From positions 53,121 through 117,120 of the forward strand of contig NZ_JBNXUO010000015.1 of the NCBI RefSeq assembly GCF_050563535.1: a DNA stretch of 64,000 nucleotides. Reading direction: 5' to 3'. Below the pieces are notes generated by a model. The model was given only the letters and a program-made list of their open reading frames with translations, searched no databases and was not told where the DNA came from. Below are positions 17,431-25,108 of the stretch, one piece after another. Every line of letters starts with the position of its first letter. Positions within the stretch are counted from its first letter, which is position 1. Both the position numbers and the translations under genes were made by a program. This stretch comes from Falsiroseomonas sp050563535. GTDB lineage: Bacteria > Pseudomonadota > Alphaproteobacteria > Acetobacterales > Acetobacteraceae.

Positions 17431-18294
17431 CTACCGCCGCCCACGGGGCTCGGGCCGGGCGATGGCCTCGGGCGGGAGGATCCCGCCGAGGCCGAAATCG
17501 AACAGCCGCACCACGTCCAGCCGGTCGAGCCGAGCGAACAGCTCGACCTCCGCGACACCCGCCTCGGTCCAGCGCACCACGCCCACCGGCAGGCCGGCGG
17601 GGAAGCCGATGCCTTCCGCGCTGGTCACGATGCGCTCCCCCTCCTCCGGCCGGCTGCCCTCGGCCCAGTGCTGCAGGCGGGGACGGGCGCCGTTGGTGCC
17701 CACCATCATCGCCCGCGCGCGGCTGCCTTCGAGCGTGACGGGGATGCGGCTGTTGATGTCGGTGGCCAGCAGCACGCGGGCGGACCGGCTGCCTACCTCC
17801 GTCACGCGGCCGACGAAGCCGCGTTCGTCGAGCGCGATCTGCCCGCGGCGGAGCTGCACCTCCGGCGGCATGGCCAGCAGCACGGCGCGGGCATAGACCC
17901 CCCCGCCATCGGCCACCACGCGCGCCGTCAGGTAGGCCGGGGCGCGTTCCGGGATGAAGGCGAGCTGCCGGCGCAGCAGCGCATTCTCCGCCTCCAGCGC
18001 CAGCGCCGCGGCCTGCCAGCGGCGCAGGCGCTCGTTCTCGTCGCGCAGGCGGTAGTTCTCCTCGCGGATCTCGAGGAGCTCCTGCGCATCCAGCACGGCG
18101 TCCCGCACCGCGCGGGCAGGCTCGGCGAAGGCGGCGTAGAAGGGGGCCAGGGCGTCGGCCAGCACCGTGCGGGCGCGCTCCGCCAGCAGGGCATCGGCCT
18201 TGCCGAGCATGATGGTGCCGAAGGCGGCCGCGATCAGCACGGGCAAGGACAGCCGCGCCAAGGCCTGCCGCAGCGGAATGCTCAGTCGGATCAC
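17431..18294 (-). CDS. mreC: Rod shape-determining protein MreC
   Basis: Periplasmic organiser of the elongation machinery, 287 residues. One N-terminal membrane anchor is followed by a coiled coil (about residues 65-110, EENYRLRDENERLRRWQAAALALEAEN in the Glu/Arg/Leu-rich region) and two beta domains with DERGFVGRVTEVGSRSARVLLATD and GIGFPAGLPVGVV. It lies between mreB and mreD in the same direction. Confidence 0.95.
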   Translation of the reverse strand: MIRLSIPLRQALARLSLPVLIAAAFGTIMLGKADALLAERARTVLADALAPFYAAFAEPARAVRDAVLDAQELLEIREENYRLRDENERLRRWQAAALALEAENALLRRQLAFIPERAPAYLTARVVADGGGVYARAVLLAMPPEVQLRRGQIALDERGFVGRVTEVGSRSARVLLATDINSRIPVTLEGSRARAMMVGTNGARPRLQHWAEGSRPEEGERIVTSAEGIGFPAGLPVGVVRWTEAGVAEVELFARLDRLDVVRLFDFGLGGILPPEAIARPEPRGRR

Positions 18295-18350
18295 GCGGCC
18301 ACCCCCAAGACGGCCAGTCCCCTACCGGTCCCCGCCGGGACCGGCCACCA

Positions 18351-19394
18351 TCAATACATGGAGGTGAGGACGTGGCGAAGCCGCTTCATCTCCTCAAGGG
18401 CGCGGCCGGTGCCGAGCGCGACGCAGGACAGCGGCTCCTCCGCCACCACCACGGGCAGGCCGGTCGAATCCCGGAGCACGCCGTCAAGCCGGGTCAGCAG
18501 CGCCCCGCCGCCGGTCAGCACGATGCCCTTGTCCACGATGTCGGCCGCGAGTTCGGGGGGCGTGTTCTCCAGCGCAACCTTCACCGCGTCCAGGATCTGG
18601 ATGACGGGTTCGTAAAGCGCCTCGGCCATCTGGCGCTGGCTCACCACCACCTCGCGCGGGACGCCGTTCATCAGGTCCCGGCCCTTCACTTCCTTCAGCG
18701 GCCCCTCGTCGCCATCCGGCGGCGGGGCGGCGGCGGCGATCTCCATCTTGATCCGCTCGGCCGTGCTCTCGCCGATCAGCAGGTTATGCTGGCGGCGGAT
18801 GTAGGAGATGATCGCCTCGTCCATCTTGTCGCCGCCGACGCGGACAGAGCGCGCATATACGATGCCGCCGAGCGAGATGATCGCCACTTCCGTCGTGCCG
18901 CCGCCGACATCGACGATCATGGAGCCCGACGGCTCCGTCACCGGCAGGCCGGCGCCGATGGCCGCTGCCATCGGTTCCTCGATCAGCAGCACCTTCCGCG
19001 CCCCCGCGCTCTCCGCGCTCTCCTGGATCGCGCGGCGCTCGACGGCGGTGGAGCCGGAGGGGACGCAGACGATGACCATGGGGGAGGCGAAGGACCGGCG
19101 GTTGTTCACCTTGCGGATGAAGTGCTTGATCATCTCCTCCGCCACCTCGAAATCGGCGATCACGCCGTCGCGCAGCGGGCGGATGGCGGCGATGTTGCCC
19201 GGCGTGCGGCCGAGCATCTGCTTCGCCTCCTCGCCGACGGCGAGGACCTGCTTCTTGCCCCGGTTGTCGGCGATGGCGACCACCGACGGCTCGTTCAGCA
19301 CGATGCCCCGCCCCTTCACGTAGACGAGGGTGTTCGCGGTGCCGAGGTCGATGGCCATGTCGGCCGACAGGAAGCCGAACAGGCGGGAGAACAT
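18351..19394 (-). CDS. mreB: Rod shape-determining protein MreB (bacterial actin)
   Basis: Forms membrane-bound filaments that direct cell-wall elongation. The 347 residues contain all actin-fold nucleotide motifs: DLGTANTLVYVKGRGIVLNEPS at the start, VPSGSTAVERRAI, MIVDVGGGTTEVAIISLGG and VLTGGGALLTRLDGVL. It is the first gene of the mreB-mreC-mreD-mrdA-rodA operon, with about 56 bases before mreC. The 276-base upstream gap to the divergent lipoprotein gene holds its promoter, which I could not place. Confidence 0.98.
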   Translation of the reverse strand: MFSRLFGFLSADMAIDLGTANTLVYVKGRGIVLNEPSVVAIADNRGKKQVLAVGEEAKQMLGRTPGNIAAIRPLRDGVIADFEVAEEMIKHFIRKVNNRRSFASPMVIVCVPSGSTAVERRAIQESAESAGARKVLLIEEPMAAAIGAGLPVTEPSGSMIVDVGGGTTEVAIISLGGIVYARSVRVGGDKMDEAIISYIRRQHNLLIGESTAERIKMEIAAAAPPPDGDEGPLKEVKGRDLMNGVPREVVVSQRQMAEALYEPVIQILDAVKVALENTPPELAADIVDKGIVLTGGGALLTRLDGVLRDSTGLPVVVAEEPLSCVALGTGRALEEMKRLRHVLTSMY

Positions 19395-19610
19395 GCGCGA
19401 GGGACCTTCCGAGCGTGGTTCGCACCGGGCGCCATCCGCCGGGCGGCCAGCCGCGCCCGGCGCCCGGGCATGGCGGCCCGCCCGGTGCTCACGGCTCCGC
19501 GGGGTGGCGCGAAGGCGGGTGGATACCCCTCCCCCGCCCCGCGCTCAAGCCCCGGCGTGACGGGGCGGGGATGCCGTGGGCGCGGGCGCCCCGGCGCCGG
19601 GCGCCATTGC

Positions 19611-19635
19611 CGAACCGCAGGGCGGCCGGGGCGTT
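19611..19635 (+). promoter_or_regulatory. Possible EcfG-type (general stress) promoter
   Basis: CGAAC at 19611-19615 and GTT at 19633-19635 are separated by 17 bases, one mismatch from the alphaproteobacterial EcfG consensus GGAAC-N16/17-GTT. It is 36 bases upstream of the small lipoprotein start. Such weak matches occur by chance; its proximity to the stress locus is what makes it worth listing. Confidence 0.3.
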
Positions 19636-19670
19636 CCGGGTCGGGGATGAACCGCAAGAGGAGACACGTC

Positions 19671-19907
19671 ATGCGCAAGATCCTGCCCCTGCTCGGCCTC
19701 GCCTTCGCTGTGTCGGCCTGTGGCTATTCCGCGGGGGACCGTGCGGTGTCGGGCGGGCTGCTCGGGGCCGGCGCGGGGGCCGCGATCGGTGCCGCGACGG
19801 GCGGCGGCGTCGGCACGGGCGCGCTGATCGGCGGCGCGGCGGGCGCGGCCGGCGGCGCGCTGACCAGCCCGGGCTCGGTCAATCTCGGCCGGCCTGCCTG
19901 GAGGTAG
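19671..19907 (+). CDS. Small glycine-zipper lipoprotein
   Basis: A 78-residue protein with a lipoprotein signal: MRKILPLLGLAFAVSAC, where the lipobox is VSAC and the Cys is the acylated residue. The mature part is almost all Gly/Ala in glycine-zipper repeats (GAGAGAAIGAATGGG, then GALIGGAAGAAGG), like small stress-induced envelope proteins of the YMGG/OsmB type. A good ribosome-binding site (AGAGGAG) precedes the ATG. The specific role is unknown. Confidence 0.75.
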   Translation: MRKILPLLGLAFAVSACGYSAGDRAVSGGLLGAGAGAAIGAATGGGVGTGALIGGAAGAAGGALTSPGSVNLGRPAWR

Positions 19908-19977
19908 CCCGCGCCCCTGCGCGCACGTTCCGGGGCGGGGTGGCGCAGGCCCCCCGCCCTTTTCCATGCCGGCCGCC

Positions 19978-21837
19978 CTATCCCCGGCGCATCATCCGCC
20001 GCAGCGCGCCGCGCCCGGCGGCGATCAGCGGACCCGCCCGGCGGCGCGGCGGGCGCGGCTGCGACGTGCGGCGGCGGACCTCGAGCCGCGCCCCGTCGGG
20101 CGCGCGGGTCAGGTGCAGGGTGCGGTCGTGATAGGCATCCAGCCCCGGGCGGTGGCCGATCGAGACCAGCGCGCTCTCGGCCAGTTCCTCGCGGAACAGG
20201 CGCATCATGCTGTCCTGGTTGTCGTCGTCGAGCGCGGCCGTCGCCTCGTCCAGGAACACCCAGCGGGGCTTGTGCAGCAGCAGGCGGGCGAAGGCCAGGC
20301 GCTGCTGCTCGCCGAGGGAGAGGACGCGGTCCCAGCGGTCCTCCTCGTCGAGCCGCGTGGTCAGGTGCGGCAGGGCGCAGCGTTCCAGCGCCGCCACCAT
20401 CGCCGCATCCGCGAACTTCTTCGGCGACGCGGGATAGGACAGCGCGGCCCGCAGCGTGCCGAGCGGCAGGTAGGGGCGCTGCGGCATGAAGAACATCTTC
20501 TCCCGCGGGGGCAGCCTGATCTCGCCCGAGCCCCAGGGCCAGAGCCCGGCGATGGCGCGGAACAGCGTGGACTTCCCGGTGCCGCTTTCGCCCACGATCA
20601 GCACCTTCTCGCCCGCCGCGATCTCGGCCGTCGCCTCCTGGATCACCACGTTGCCGTCGGCATGGCCGACCTGGAGGTCGCGGAAGGCCAGCACCTCGCG
20701 CCCGTCCTCGGTCGGGCCGGTGACCAGGTGGATGGTCTGGTCCGCCTCCATCGACGCCGCGCTCTCGAAGGTGTCCTCCAGCGCGGCCACCCTCTCGATG
20801 TGGCTGCGCCAGTCGGCGAGCATGGGGAAACGGTCGACGAACCAGTTGAGGTTGCGGGTCACCTCCAGGAAGGCCTGCGTGATCTGCATGAGCACGCCGA
20901 GCGTGATGGCGCCCGCGAAATACTTGGGCGAGGCGACGACGATCGGCACCACCCCCGCCAGCATCCCGTAGGCCGAGGTGATGTAGACCAGCGCGCGTTC
21001 CCGCCCGTAGAGCTGCTTCATCACGCCGACCACGCGCCCGAAGGCCGCGCGCAGGTTGCGGTCCTCGTCCGGCTCGCCGCGGATCAGCGCGATGCCCTCG
21101 CTGCTCTCCCGCATGCGGATCAGCGCGAAGCGGTGGCTGCTCTCGGCCTCGTTGCGGCGGACATTGAGGTCGACCATCGGCGCGCCGATGAAGAAGGTCA
21201 CCACGCTGCCGACCAGGGCGTAGATCAGCGCCGCCCAGACCATGTAGCCGGGCACGTCGAATTCGTAGGCGCCGAAGGCGAAGCGCAGCGAGCCAGACAG
21301 CGTCCAGAGGATGCCGATGAAGGAGATGAGTGTGAGGATCGCACCCATCAGCCCGACCACGATGTCCACCGCCATCGCGGTCGCCCAGCGCGTGTTCTCG
21401 CTGATGCGCTGGTCGGGGTTGTCGGCGGCGTCGGGCATGAAGTTCAGCTGGTAGTGCAGCCCGCTCTCCAGCCAGCGCGACTGCAGCGAATGCACCAGCC
21501 ACCGCCGCCAGTCGAGCGACAGCATCTGCTTCGCCCAGAGCTGCGCGACCGCCGTTCCCATGGCGGCGAGCACCAGGAACAGCAGCAGCCAGAGCTGGCT
21601 GAAGAAGGCCACCCTGTCGCGGTTCTCGAGGGCGTTGAAGAAGTCCCGGTTCCAGATGTTGAAGCGCACCTGCACGACGATCTGCGCTATGGTCAGCGCG
21701 ACCACCGCGAAGGTCAGCATCCAGGCACGGCGGCGATCGCCGGGCGAGGTGTAGTAGCCGCGCGCGATGCGCCAGAACTGGCGCGCGAAGCTCCTGCGCG
21801 GGGCGGCTTCCGCTTCGGCGGCGTCGGGTCCGGCCAT
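19978..21837 (-). CDS. ABC transporter ATP-binding/permease protein, SbmA/BacA-related (YddA type)
   Basis: One polypeptide of 619 residues with an SbmA/BacA-like membrane domain (about residues 30-340; RFNIWNRDFFNALENRD and NPDQRISEN are diagnostic) fused to an ATPase domain. The ATPase has Walker A GESGTGKST, the signature LSLGEQQRLAFARLL and Walker B WVFLDEATAALDD. Members move cobalamin or import peptides such as bleomycin and antimicrobial peptides; direction and substrate here are unknown. A 6-base gap separates it from the exported-protein gene upstream. Confidence 0.9.
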   Translation of the reverse strand: MAGPDAAEAEAAPRRSFARQFWRIARGYYTSPGDRRRAWMLTFAVVALTIAQIVVQVRFNIWNRDFFNALENRDRVAFFSQLWLLLFLVLAAMGTAVAQLWAKQMLSLDWRRWLVHSLQSRWLESGLHYQLNFMPDAADNPDQRISENTRWATAMAVDIVVGLMGAILTLISFIGILWTLSGSLRFAFGAYEFDVPGYMVWAALIYALVGSVVTFFIGAPMVDLNVRRNEAESSHRFALIRMRESSEGIALIRGEPDEDRNLRAAFGRVVGVMKQLYGRERALVYITSAYGMLAGVVPIVVASPKYFAGAITLGVLMQITQAFLEVTRNLNWFVDRFPMLADWRSHIERVAALEDTFESAASMEADQTIHLVTGPTEDGREVLAFRDLQVGHADGNVVIQEATAEIAAGEKVLIVGESGTGKSTLFRAIAGLWPWGSGEIRLPPREKMFFMPQRPYLPLGTLRAALSYPASPKKFADAAMVAALERCALPHLTTRLDEEDRWDRVLSLGEQQRLAFARLLLHKPRWVFLDEATAALDDDNQDSMMRLFREELAESALVSIGHRPGLDAYHDRTLHLTRAPDGARLEVRRRTSQPRPPRRRAGPLIAAGRGALRRMMRRG

Positions 21838-21843
21838 GGTCCC

Positions 21844-22518
21844 TCAGCGCCGCCGCGGTTCGGCGGGCGGCGGCAGCGCCCGCAGCGCGTCCGGCGCCTC
21901 GCCGATCCGCTCGGCGGCCAGCGCGCGCCCCCCCTCCCCCGCCACGCCACGGCCCTCGGCTGCCAGCTTCGCGCCGGGCCGCAGCAAGGGGCCGAGCTGT
22001 TCCGCCGTGCCGGGCGGCACGGTGATGACCGTGCCGTCTTCCAGGATGGCGCCCGCGACCTCGCCCTGCGGGGCGAAGTAGGGCGACTTCACCGTGCCGT
22101 TCGCGGCGACGCGTTCCGCCTGCTCAAGCGCGGCGCGGCCGCCGAGCCGCCAGTAGACGCGGTCCACCACGCCGGGCGACGCCTCGTTGTTCGGCGCGAA
22201 GGCCAGCATGGTGATGACCGGCGCGCTGCGCGCGCGGATGCCCCAGACGATGATGGGCCGCCCGGGTGGTGCCGCCTGTCGCACCGCCTCGGCCACGTCC
22301 GGCGGGAAGACGACCTGCGGTCCCTCGCGGAACAGCAGCGCGTCCGTCTCGCCGCGCGGGTTCACGAGGTAGCGTTCGACCGTTCCCGTGAAGCTCGGCA
22401 GCTGCGTCGGGTCGAACCAGAATTCCGCGGCCGCCCCGCGCGGGGGCGGCCGGTCCTGCGCCGCCGCAGGGGGGCCGAGCAGCAGCGCCGCGGCCAGGCA
22501 CACCAGGATCGGCCGCAT
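21844..22518 (-). CDS. Exported protein of unknown function with an internal repeat
   Basis: A 224-residue protein with a clear signal peptide (MRPILVCLAAALLLGPPAAAQ). The mature part contains two related beta-rich units: one with YLVNPRGETDALLFREG..VVFPPDVAEAV, and one with YFAPQGEVAGAILEDG..ITVPPGTAEQL. Both have the order G-x-V, P-x-G-E, acidic-G, PP, then a hydrophobic helix, which looks like an internally duplicated OB-like fold. No enzyme motif is visible. It lies directly before the SbmA-like ABC gene, so a shared role is possible. Confidence 0.7.
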   Translation of the reverse strand: MRPILVCLAAALLLGPPAAAQDRPPPRGAAAEFWFDPTQLPSFTGTVERYLVNPRGETDALLFREGPQVVFPPDVAEAVRQAAPPGRPIIVWGIRARSAPVITMLAFAPNNEASPGVVDRVYWRLGGRAALEQAERVAANGTVKSPYFAPQGEVAGAILEDGTVITVPPGTAEQLGPLLRPGAKLAAEGRGVAGEGGRALAAERIGEAPDALRALPPPAEPRRR

Positions 22519-22544
22519 CGCGCCGCTCTCCCCCTTCGACGCGG

Positions 22545-22709
22545 TCAGCGGTTCCGCATCGCGCCCACGACGAGGCTGATGAGGAACAGCACGATGAACA
22601 CGCCGAACAGCAGCTGGGCGATGCCGGCGGAGGCCGAGGCGATGCCGCCGAAGCCGAACAGGCCGGCCACCAGGGCGACGACGAGGAAGACGAGGGTCCA
22701 GTAGAGCAT
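22545..22709 (-). CDS. DUF1328 family small membrane protein
   Basis: A 54-residue protein with two hydrophobic helices: MLYWTLVFLVVALVAGLFGFGGIASASAGI and AQLLFGVFIVLFLISLVVG, ending MRNR. This is a clear match to the YtjA-like DUF1328 family. These proteins are small, abundant, often stress-related membrane peptides of unknown function. The start is the ATG with GGGAGA upstream. Confidence 0.9.
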   Translation of the reverse strand: MLYWTLVFLVVALVAGLFGFGGIASASAGIAQLLFGVFIVLFLISLVVGAMRNR

Positions 22710-22742
22710 CGCTGTTCTCCCGCGGATGGGAACCGCGCCAGC

Positions 22743-22767
22743 AACGCGGCGGCACCGCACCGGTTGC
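22743..22767 (-). promoter_or_regulatory. Possible EcfG-type promoter for the DUF1328 gene
   Basis: On the minus strand GCAAC (22767-22763) and GTT (22745-22743) are 17 bases apart, one mismatch from GGAAC-N16/17-GTT. The predicted start of transcription would lie about 25 bases before the DUF1328 ATG. The same spacing is seen before the lipoprotein gene at 19671. It is weak evidence alone. Confidence 0.3.
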
Positions 22768-22818
22768 CGGCCGGAACGGGTCGCCGCGCGGTCGCCGCGC
22801 GGGGCGGGACGGGGCGGC

Positions 22819-23574
22819 TCAGACGCGGTCGAGCTTCATCCCGCGCGTGACGGCCTGGAAGGTGGCCACGGCGAGCGTCGTCGGCTCGAACGGCTTGGTG
22901 ATCACGAAGGCGGGTTCCAGCTGCTGCCCGGTCAGCAGGCGCTCGGGGTAGGCGGTGACGAAGATGACCGGCGCGCTGTGCCCGGCGAGGATGCGCGACA
23001 CCGCATGCGCGCCGTCGCCGCCCTCGCCCAGGTTGATGTCCGCGAGGACGAGAGACGGCCGCTCCGCCTCCGCGATCGCGACGGCCTCGTCCTCGCTCGC
23101 GGCGACGCCCACCACCTCGTGCCCCGCGCTCTCGACCAGTTGCTGGAGGTCGAGGGCGATGATGGGCTCATCCTCGATGATGAGGACGCGCGCCGCGACC
23201 CCGGCGCGCAGCTTCTCCCGCGCGCCGGCGAGCTCGGCGGCCGCGCGCTCCTCGCTGAGGCCGACCGCGGCGGCGGCGTCGGCCAGGTCGAGCTCCTCGA
23301 GCGAGGTGAGCAGCAGCAGGCGGCGCGACAGCGGCGCCACCGGCTCGTCACCCTCATCGTCCTTCGTGCCCGCCATGCGGCCGATCGCCGCGTAGAGCGC
23401 GACGCGCGCGGGCAGCAGGCCCGACCCGCGGAGATTCGGCACGTCCGGCACGCCCGCGCGCAGCGCGTCCGCCACGAGCGCATCCCCGCGCGCCTGCGAA
23501 CCGGTGAGAGCGCGCGCGTAGCGGCGTGCATAGGGCAGCGCGCCGATCAGCGCCGCACGGTCGATCCTGCTCAT
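22819..23574 (-). CDS. phyR: PhyR, anti-anti-sigma response regulator of the general stress response
   Basis: When phosphorylated, PhyR binds NepR and frees the EcfG sigma factor. The 251 residues have the diagnostic layout: an N-terminal sigma-like domain (about 1-120, ECF regions 2 and 4 without DNA binding), then a receiver domain (about 128-245). In the receiver Glu134/Asp135 form the acidic pocket, Asp179 in VLADINLG is the phosphate acceptor, Thr207 follows in FVTAYPE, and Lys227 in ITKPFEP gives the FATGUY-type end. It is divergent from the first sigma gene (56 bases between starts). Confidence 0.95.
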   Translation of the reverse strand: MSRIDRAALIGALPYARRYARALTGSQARGDALVADALRAGVPDVPNLRGSGLLPARVALYAAIGRMAGTKDDEGDEPVAPLSRRLLLLTSLEELDLADAAAAVGLSEERAAAELAGAREKLRAGVAARVLIIEDEPIIALDLQQLVESAGHEVVGVAASEDEAVAIAEAERPSLVLADINLGEGGDGAHAVSRILAGHSAPVIFVTAYPERLLTGQQLEPAFVITKPFEPTTLAVATFQAVTRGMKLDRV

Positions 23575-23630
23575 CGCCTTGTCATCTCCCGCCGCCGTCC
23601 GTGCGGTGCCGCGCCGCCTTCCGGGTTGAT

Positions 23631-24155
23631 ATGGATTGGGGCGTGACAGAGCAAGACGAACGGGCACCGTTGCGTGCCGCAATCGCGCAGTTGTTGCCGC
23701 ATCTGCGCGCGGCGGCGCGGCTGCTCACGCCGTCGCGAAGCGAAGCGGACGACCTCGTGCAGGAGGCGGTGCTGAGAATGCTGCGCGGCCTTGACGGTTT
23801 CGTAGCGCCTCCGGAATATGATGGCGACGTCGCCGCGGCGCTGCGCCCATGGGGCCTGGCGGTGCTGCGCAACACCTTCCGCGAGGGCTGGCGGCGCGCG
23901 AAGCGGGAAAGGCAGCACATGGACGCGGCGGCGCAGGAGGAAGGGCGGGCGGGCGGCGAGGAGACGGCGCAGCAGCTGCACGACCTTTCCCGCGCGCTGA
24001 TGCGTCTTCCGCCTTCCCTGCGCGAGGCGCTGGTGCTGGTGGGCGCGCAGGGGCTGAGCCACGAGGAGGCAGCGGCCGTCTGCTCGGTCCCGGTGGGGAC
24101 AATGAAGGCGCGGGTGTCGCGCGCACGGGCGGCGCTGGGCCGCGTCCTGGCGTGA
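23631..24155 (+). CDS. ECF sigma factor (EcfG-like), first of two
   Basis: A 174-residue sigma-70 family protein with region 2 (LLPHLRAAARLLTPSRSEADDLVQEAVLRMLRG) and region 4 (LMRLPPSLREALVLVGAQGLSHEEAAAVCSVPVGTMKARVSRAR). The start may be ATG 23631 or the in-frame GTG 23643. It is divergent from phyR and 103 bases before the second sigma gene. Region 2.3-2.4 (RPWGLAVLRNTFREGWRRAKRERQ) is less typical of EcfG than that of its neighbour, so it may be an accessory paralogue. Which of the two is the true target of NepR cannot be told from sequence. Confidence 0.88.
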   Translation: MDWGVTEQDERAPLRAAIAQLLPHLRAAARLLTPSRSEADDLVQEAVLRMLRGLDGFVAPPEYDGDVAAALRPWGLAVLRNTFREGWRRAKRERQHMDAAAQEEGRAGGEETAQQLHDLSRALMRLPPSLREALVLVGAQGLSHEEAAAVCSVPVGTMKARVSRARAALGRVLA

Positions 24156-24258
24156 CGATGCGGCTTCGCAACCACGCTCGCGTGACCGGCTGACGGAAAC
24201 GCGATGCATCCTCTCGTCCGGGGTCGTCATTCAGTCGGCATCAAGGACGGAGCGGACG

Positions 24259-24825
24259 ATGCCGAACGAGTTCCACGGCCAGCTGGTGAACCTGCTGCCC
24301 CGCCTGCGCGTGCAGGCGCTTGCCCTCACCCGCAACCGCGCCGCGGCGGAAGACCTGGTCCAGGACGCGGTGGCGAATGCCCTGGCCGCGCAGGACAGCT
24401 TCACCCCCGGCACCAACTTCGCCGCCTGGATGCACCGCATCCTGCGCAACCGCTTCATCAGCACGCTGCGCAAGCAGCGCGAGACGACGGACATCGAGGA
24501 CCTGCCGGCGGGCGCCTTCGCCGTCAGCGCCACGCACGAGGACCGGCTGGTGCTGAAGGAACTGGGCCGCGCCGTCACCCGGCTGCCGGCGGACCAGCGC
24601 GAGGCGCTGTTCATGGTCGTGCTGCAGGGCATGTCCTACGAGGACGTCGCCGCGGCGACGGGCTGCGCCGTCGGCACCGCGAAGAGCCGCGTCTTCCGCG
24701 CGCGCCGGCAGCTGCAGGCCTGGCTGATGGGCGAGGACCGCGCCGTCGCCAAGCCGGCCGAGGAGCGCACCGCCCCCCGCGGACGCCTCGCCTCGACGGA
24801 CCGGGATGCGGCCTTCGGGGCCTGA
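24259..24825 (+). CDS. ecfG: ECF sigma factor, EcfG type (second of two)
   Basis: Likely the general stress sigma factor. The 188 residues include region 2 (LLPRLRVQALALTRNRAAAEDLVQDAVANALAAQDSFTPGTNFAAWMHRILRNRFISTLRK region; the W-M-x-R-I-x-R-N motif is typical of EcfG) and region 4 (LPADQREALFMVVLQGMSYEDVAAATGCAVGTAKSRVFRARRQL). The nepR gene follows 54 bases downstream in the same direction, the arrangement expected for a sigma/anti-sigma pair. The gene symbol is assigned by context. Confidence 0.88.
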   Translation: MPNEFHGQLVNLLPRLRVQALALTRNRAAAEDLVQDAVANALAAQDSFTPGTNFAAWMHRILRNRFISTLRKQRETTDIEDLPAGAFAVSATHEDRLVLKELGRAVTRLPADQREALFMVVLQGMSYEDVAAATGCAVGTAKSRVFRARRQLQAWLMGEDRAVAKPAEERTAPRGRLASTDRDAAFGA

Positions 24826-24879
24826 GCCTCGTCAGCCCGGCCGCTGCATGGACGACGCGGCGGCCGGGCGCAGCAGGCG

Positions 24880-25083
24880 ATGAAGGCAATGGACGGCAAG
24901 CAGGGTGGACCGCCGCGGCGCGTGACCAGTTCGCAATCGAGTCGGCAGGGCGGCCCCGAGGCCGCCTTCGAATTGTGGCTGAACCACCGTCTGCACCAGC
25001 TCTACGACAGCGTCGCGCAGGAGCCGCTGCCGCCGGACCTGCTGCGCCTGATCGAAACCGACCGGACCCGGCGCGGCGAGTAG
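24880..25083 (+). CDS. nepR: NepR family anti-sigma factor
   Basis: A 67-residue protein with the NepR core: LNHRLHQLYDSVAQEPLPPDLLRLIE (helix alpha-1, the conserved E-P-L-P-x-x-L-x-x-L linker, helix alpha-2). The N-terminal 30 residues are polar and likely disordered, as in other NepR proteins. It holds EcfG in the cytoplasm until phosphorylated PhyR displaces it. An internal ATG four codons in is an alternative start. Confidence 0.93.
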   Translation: MKAMDGKQGGPPRRVTSSQSSRQGGPEAAFELWLNHRLHQLYDSVAQEPLPPDLLRLIETDRTRRGE

Positions 25084-25108
25084 CCGCGCCCCTCCCTCCG
25101 GGCCGCGC

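Noticed and set aside
24192..24212. GGAAAC followed by CGTC before the second sigma gene as an EcfG promoter
   Set aside because: The first box has an extra A and the spacing is 14, too short for the consensus.
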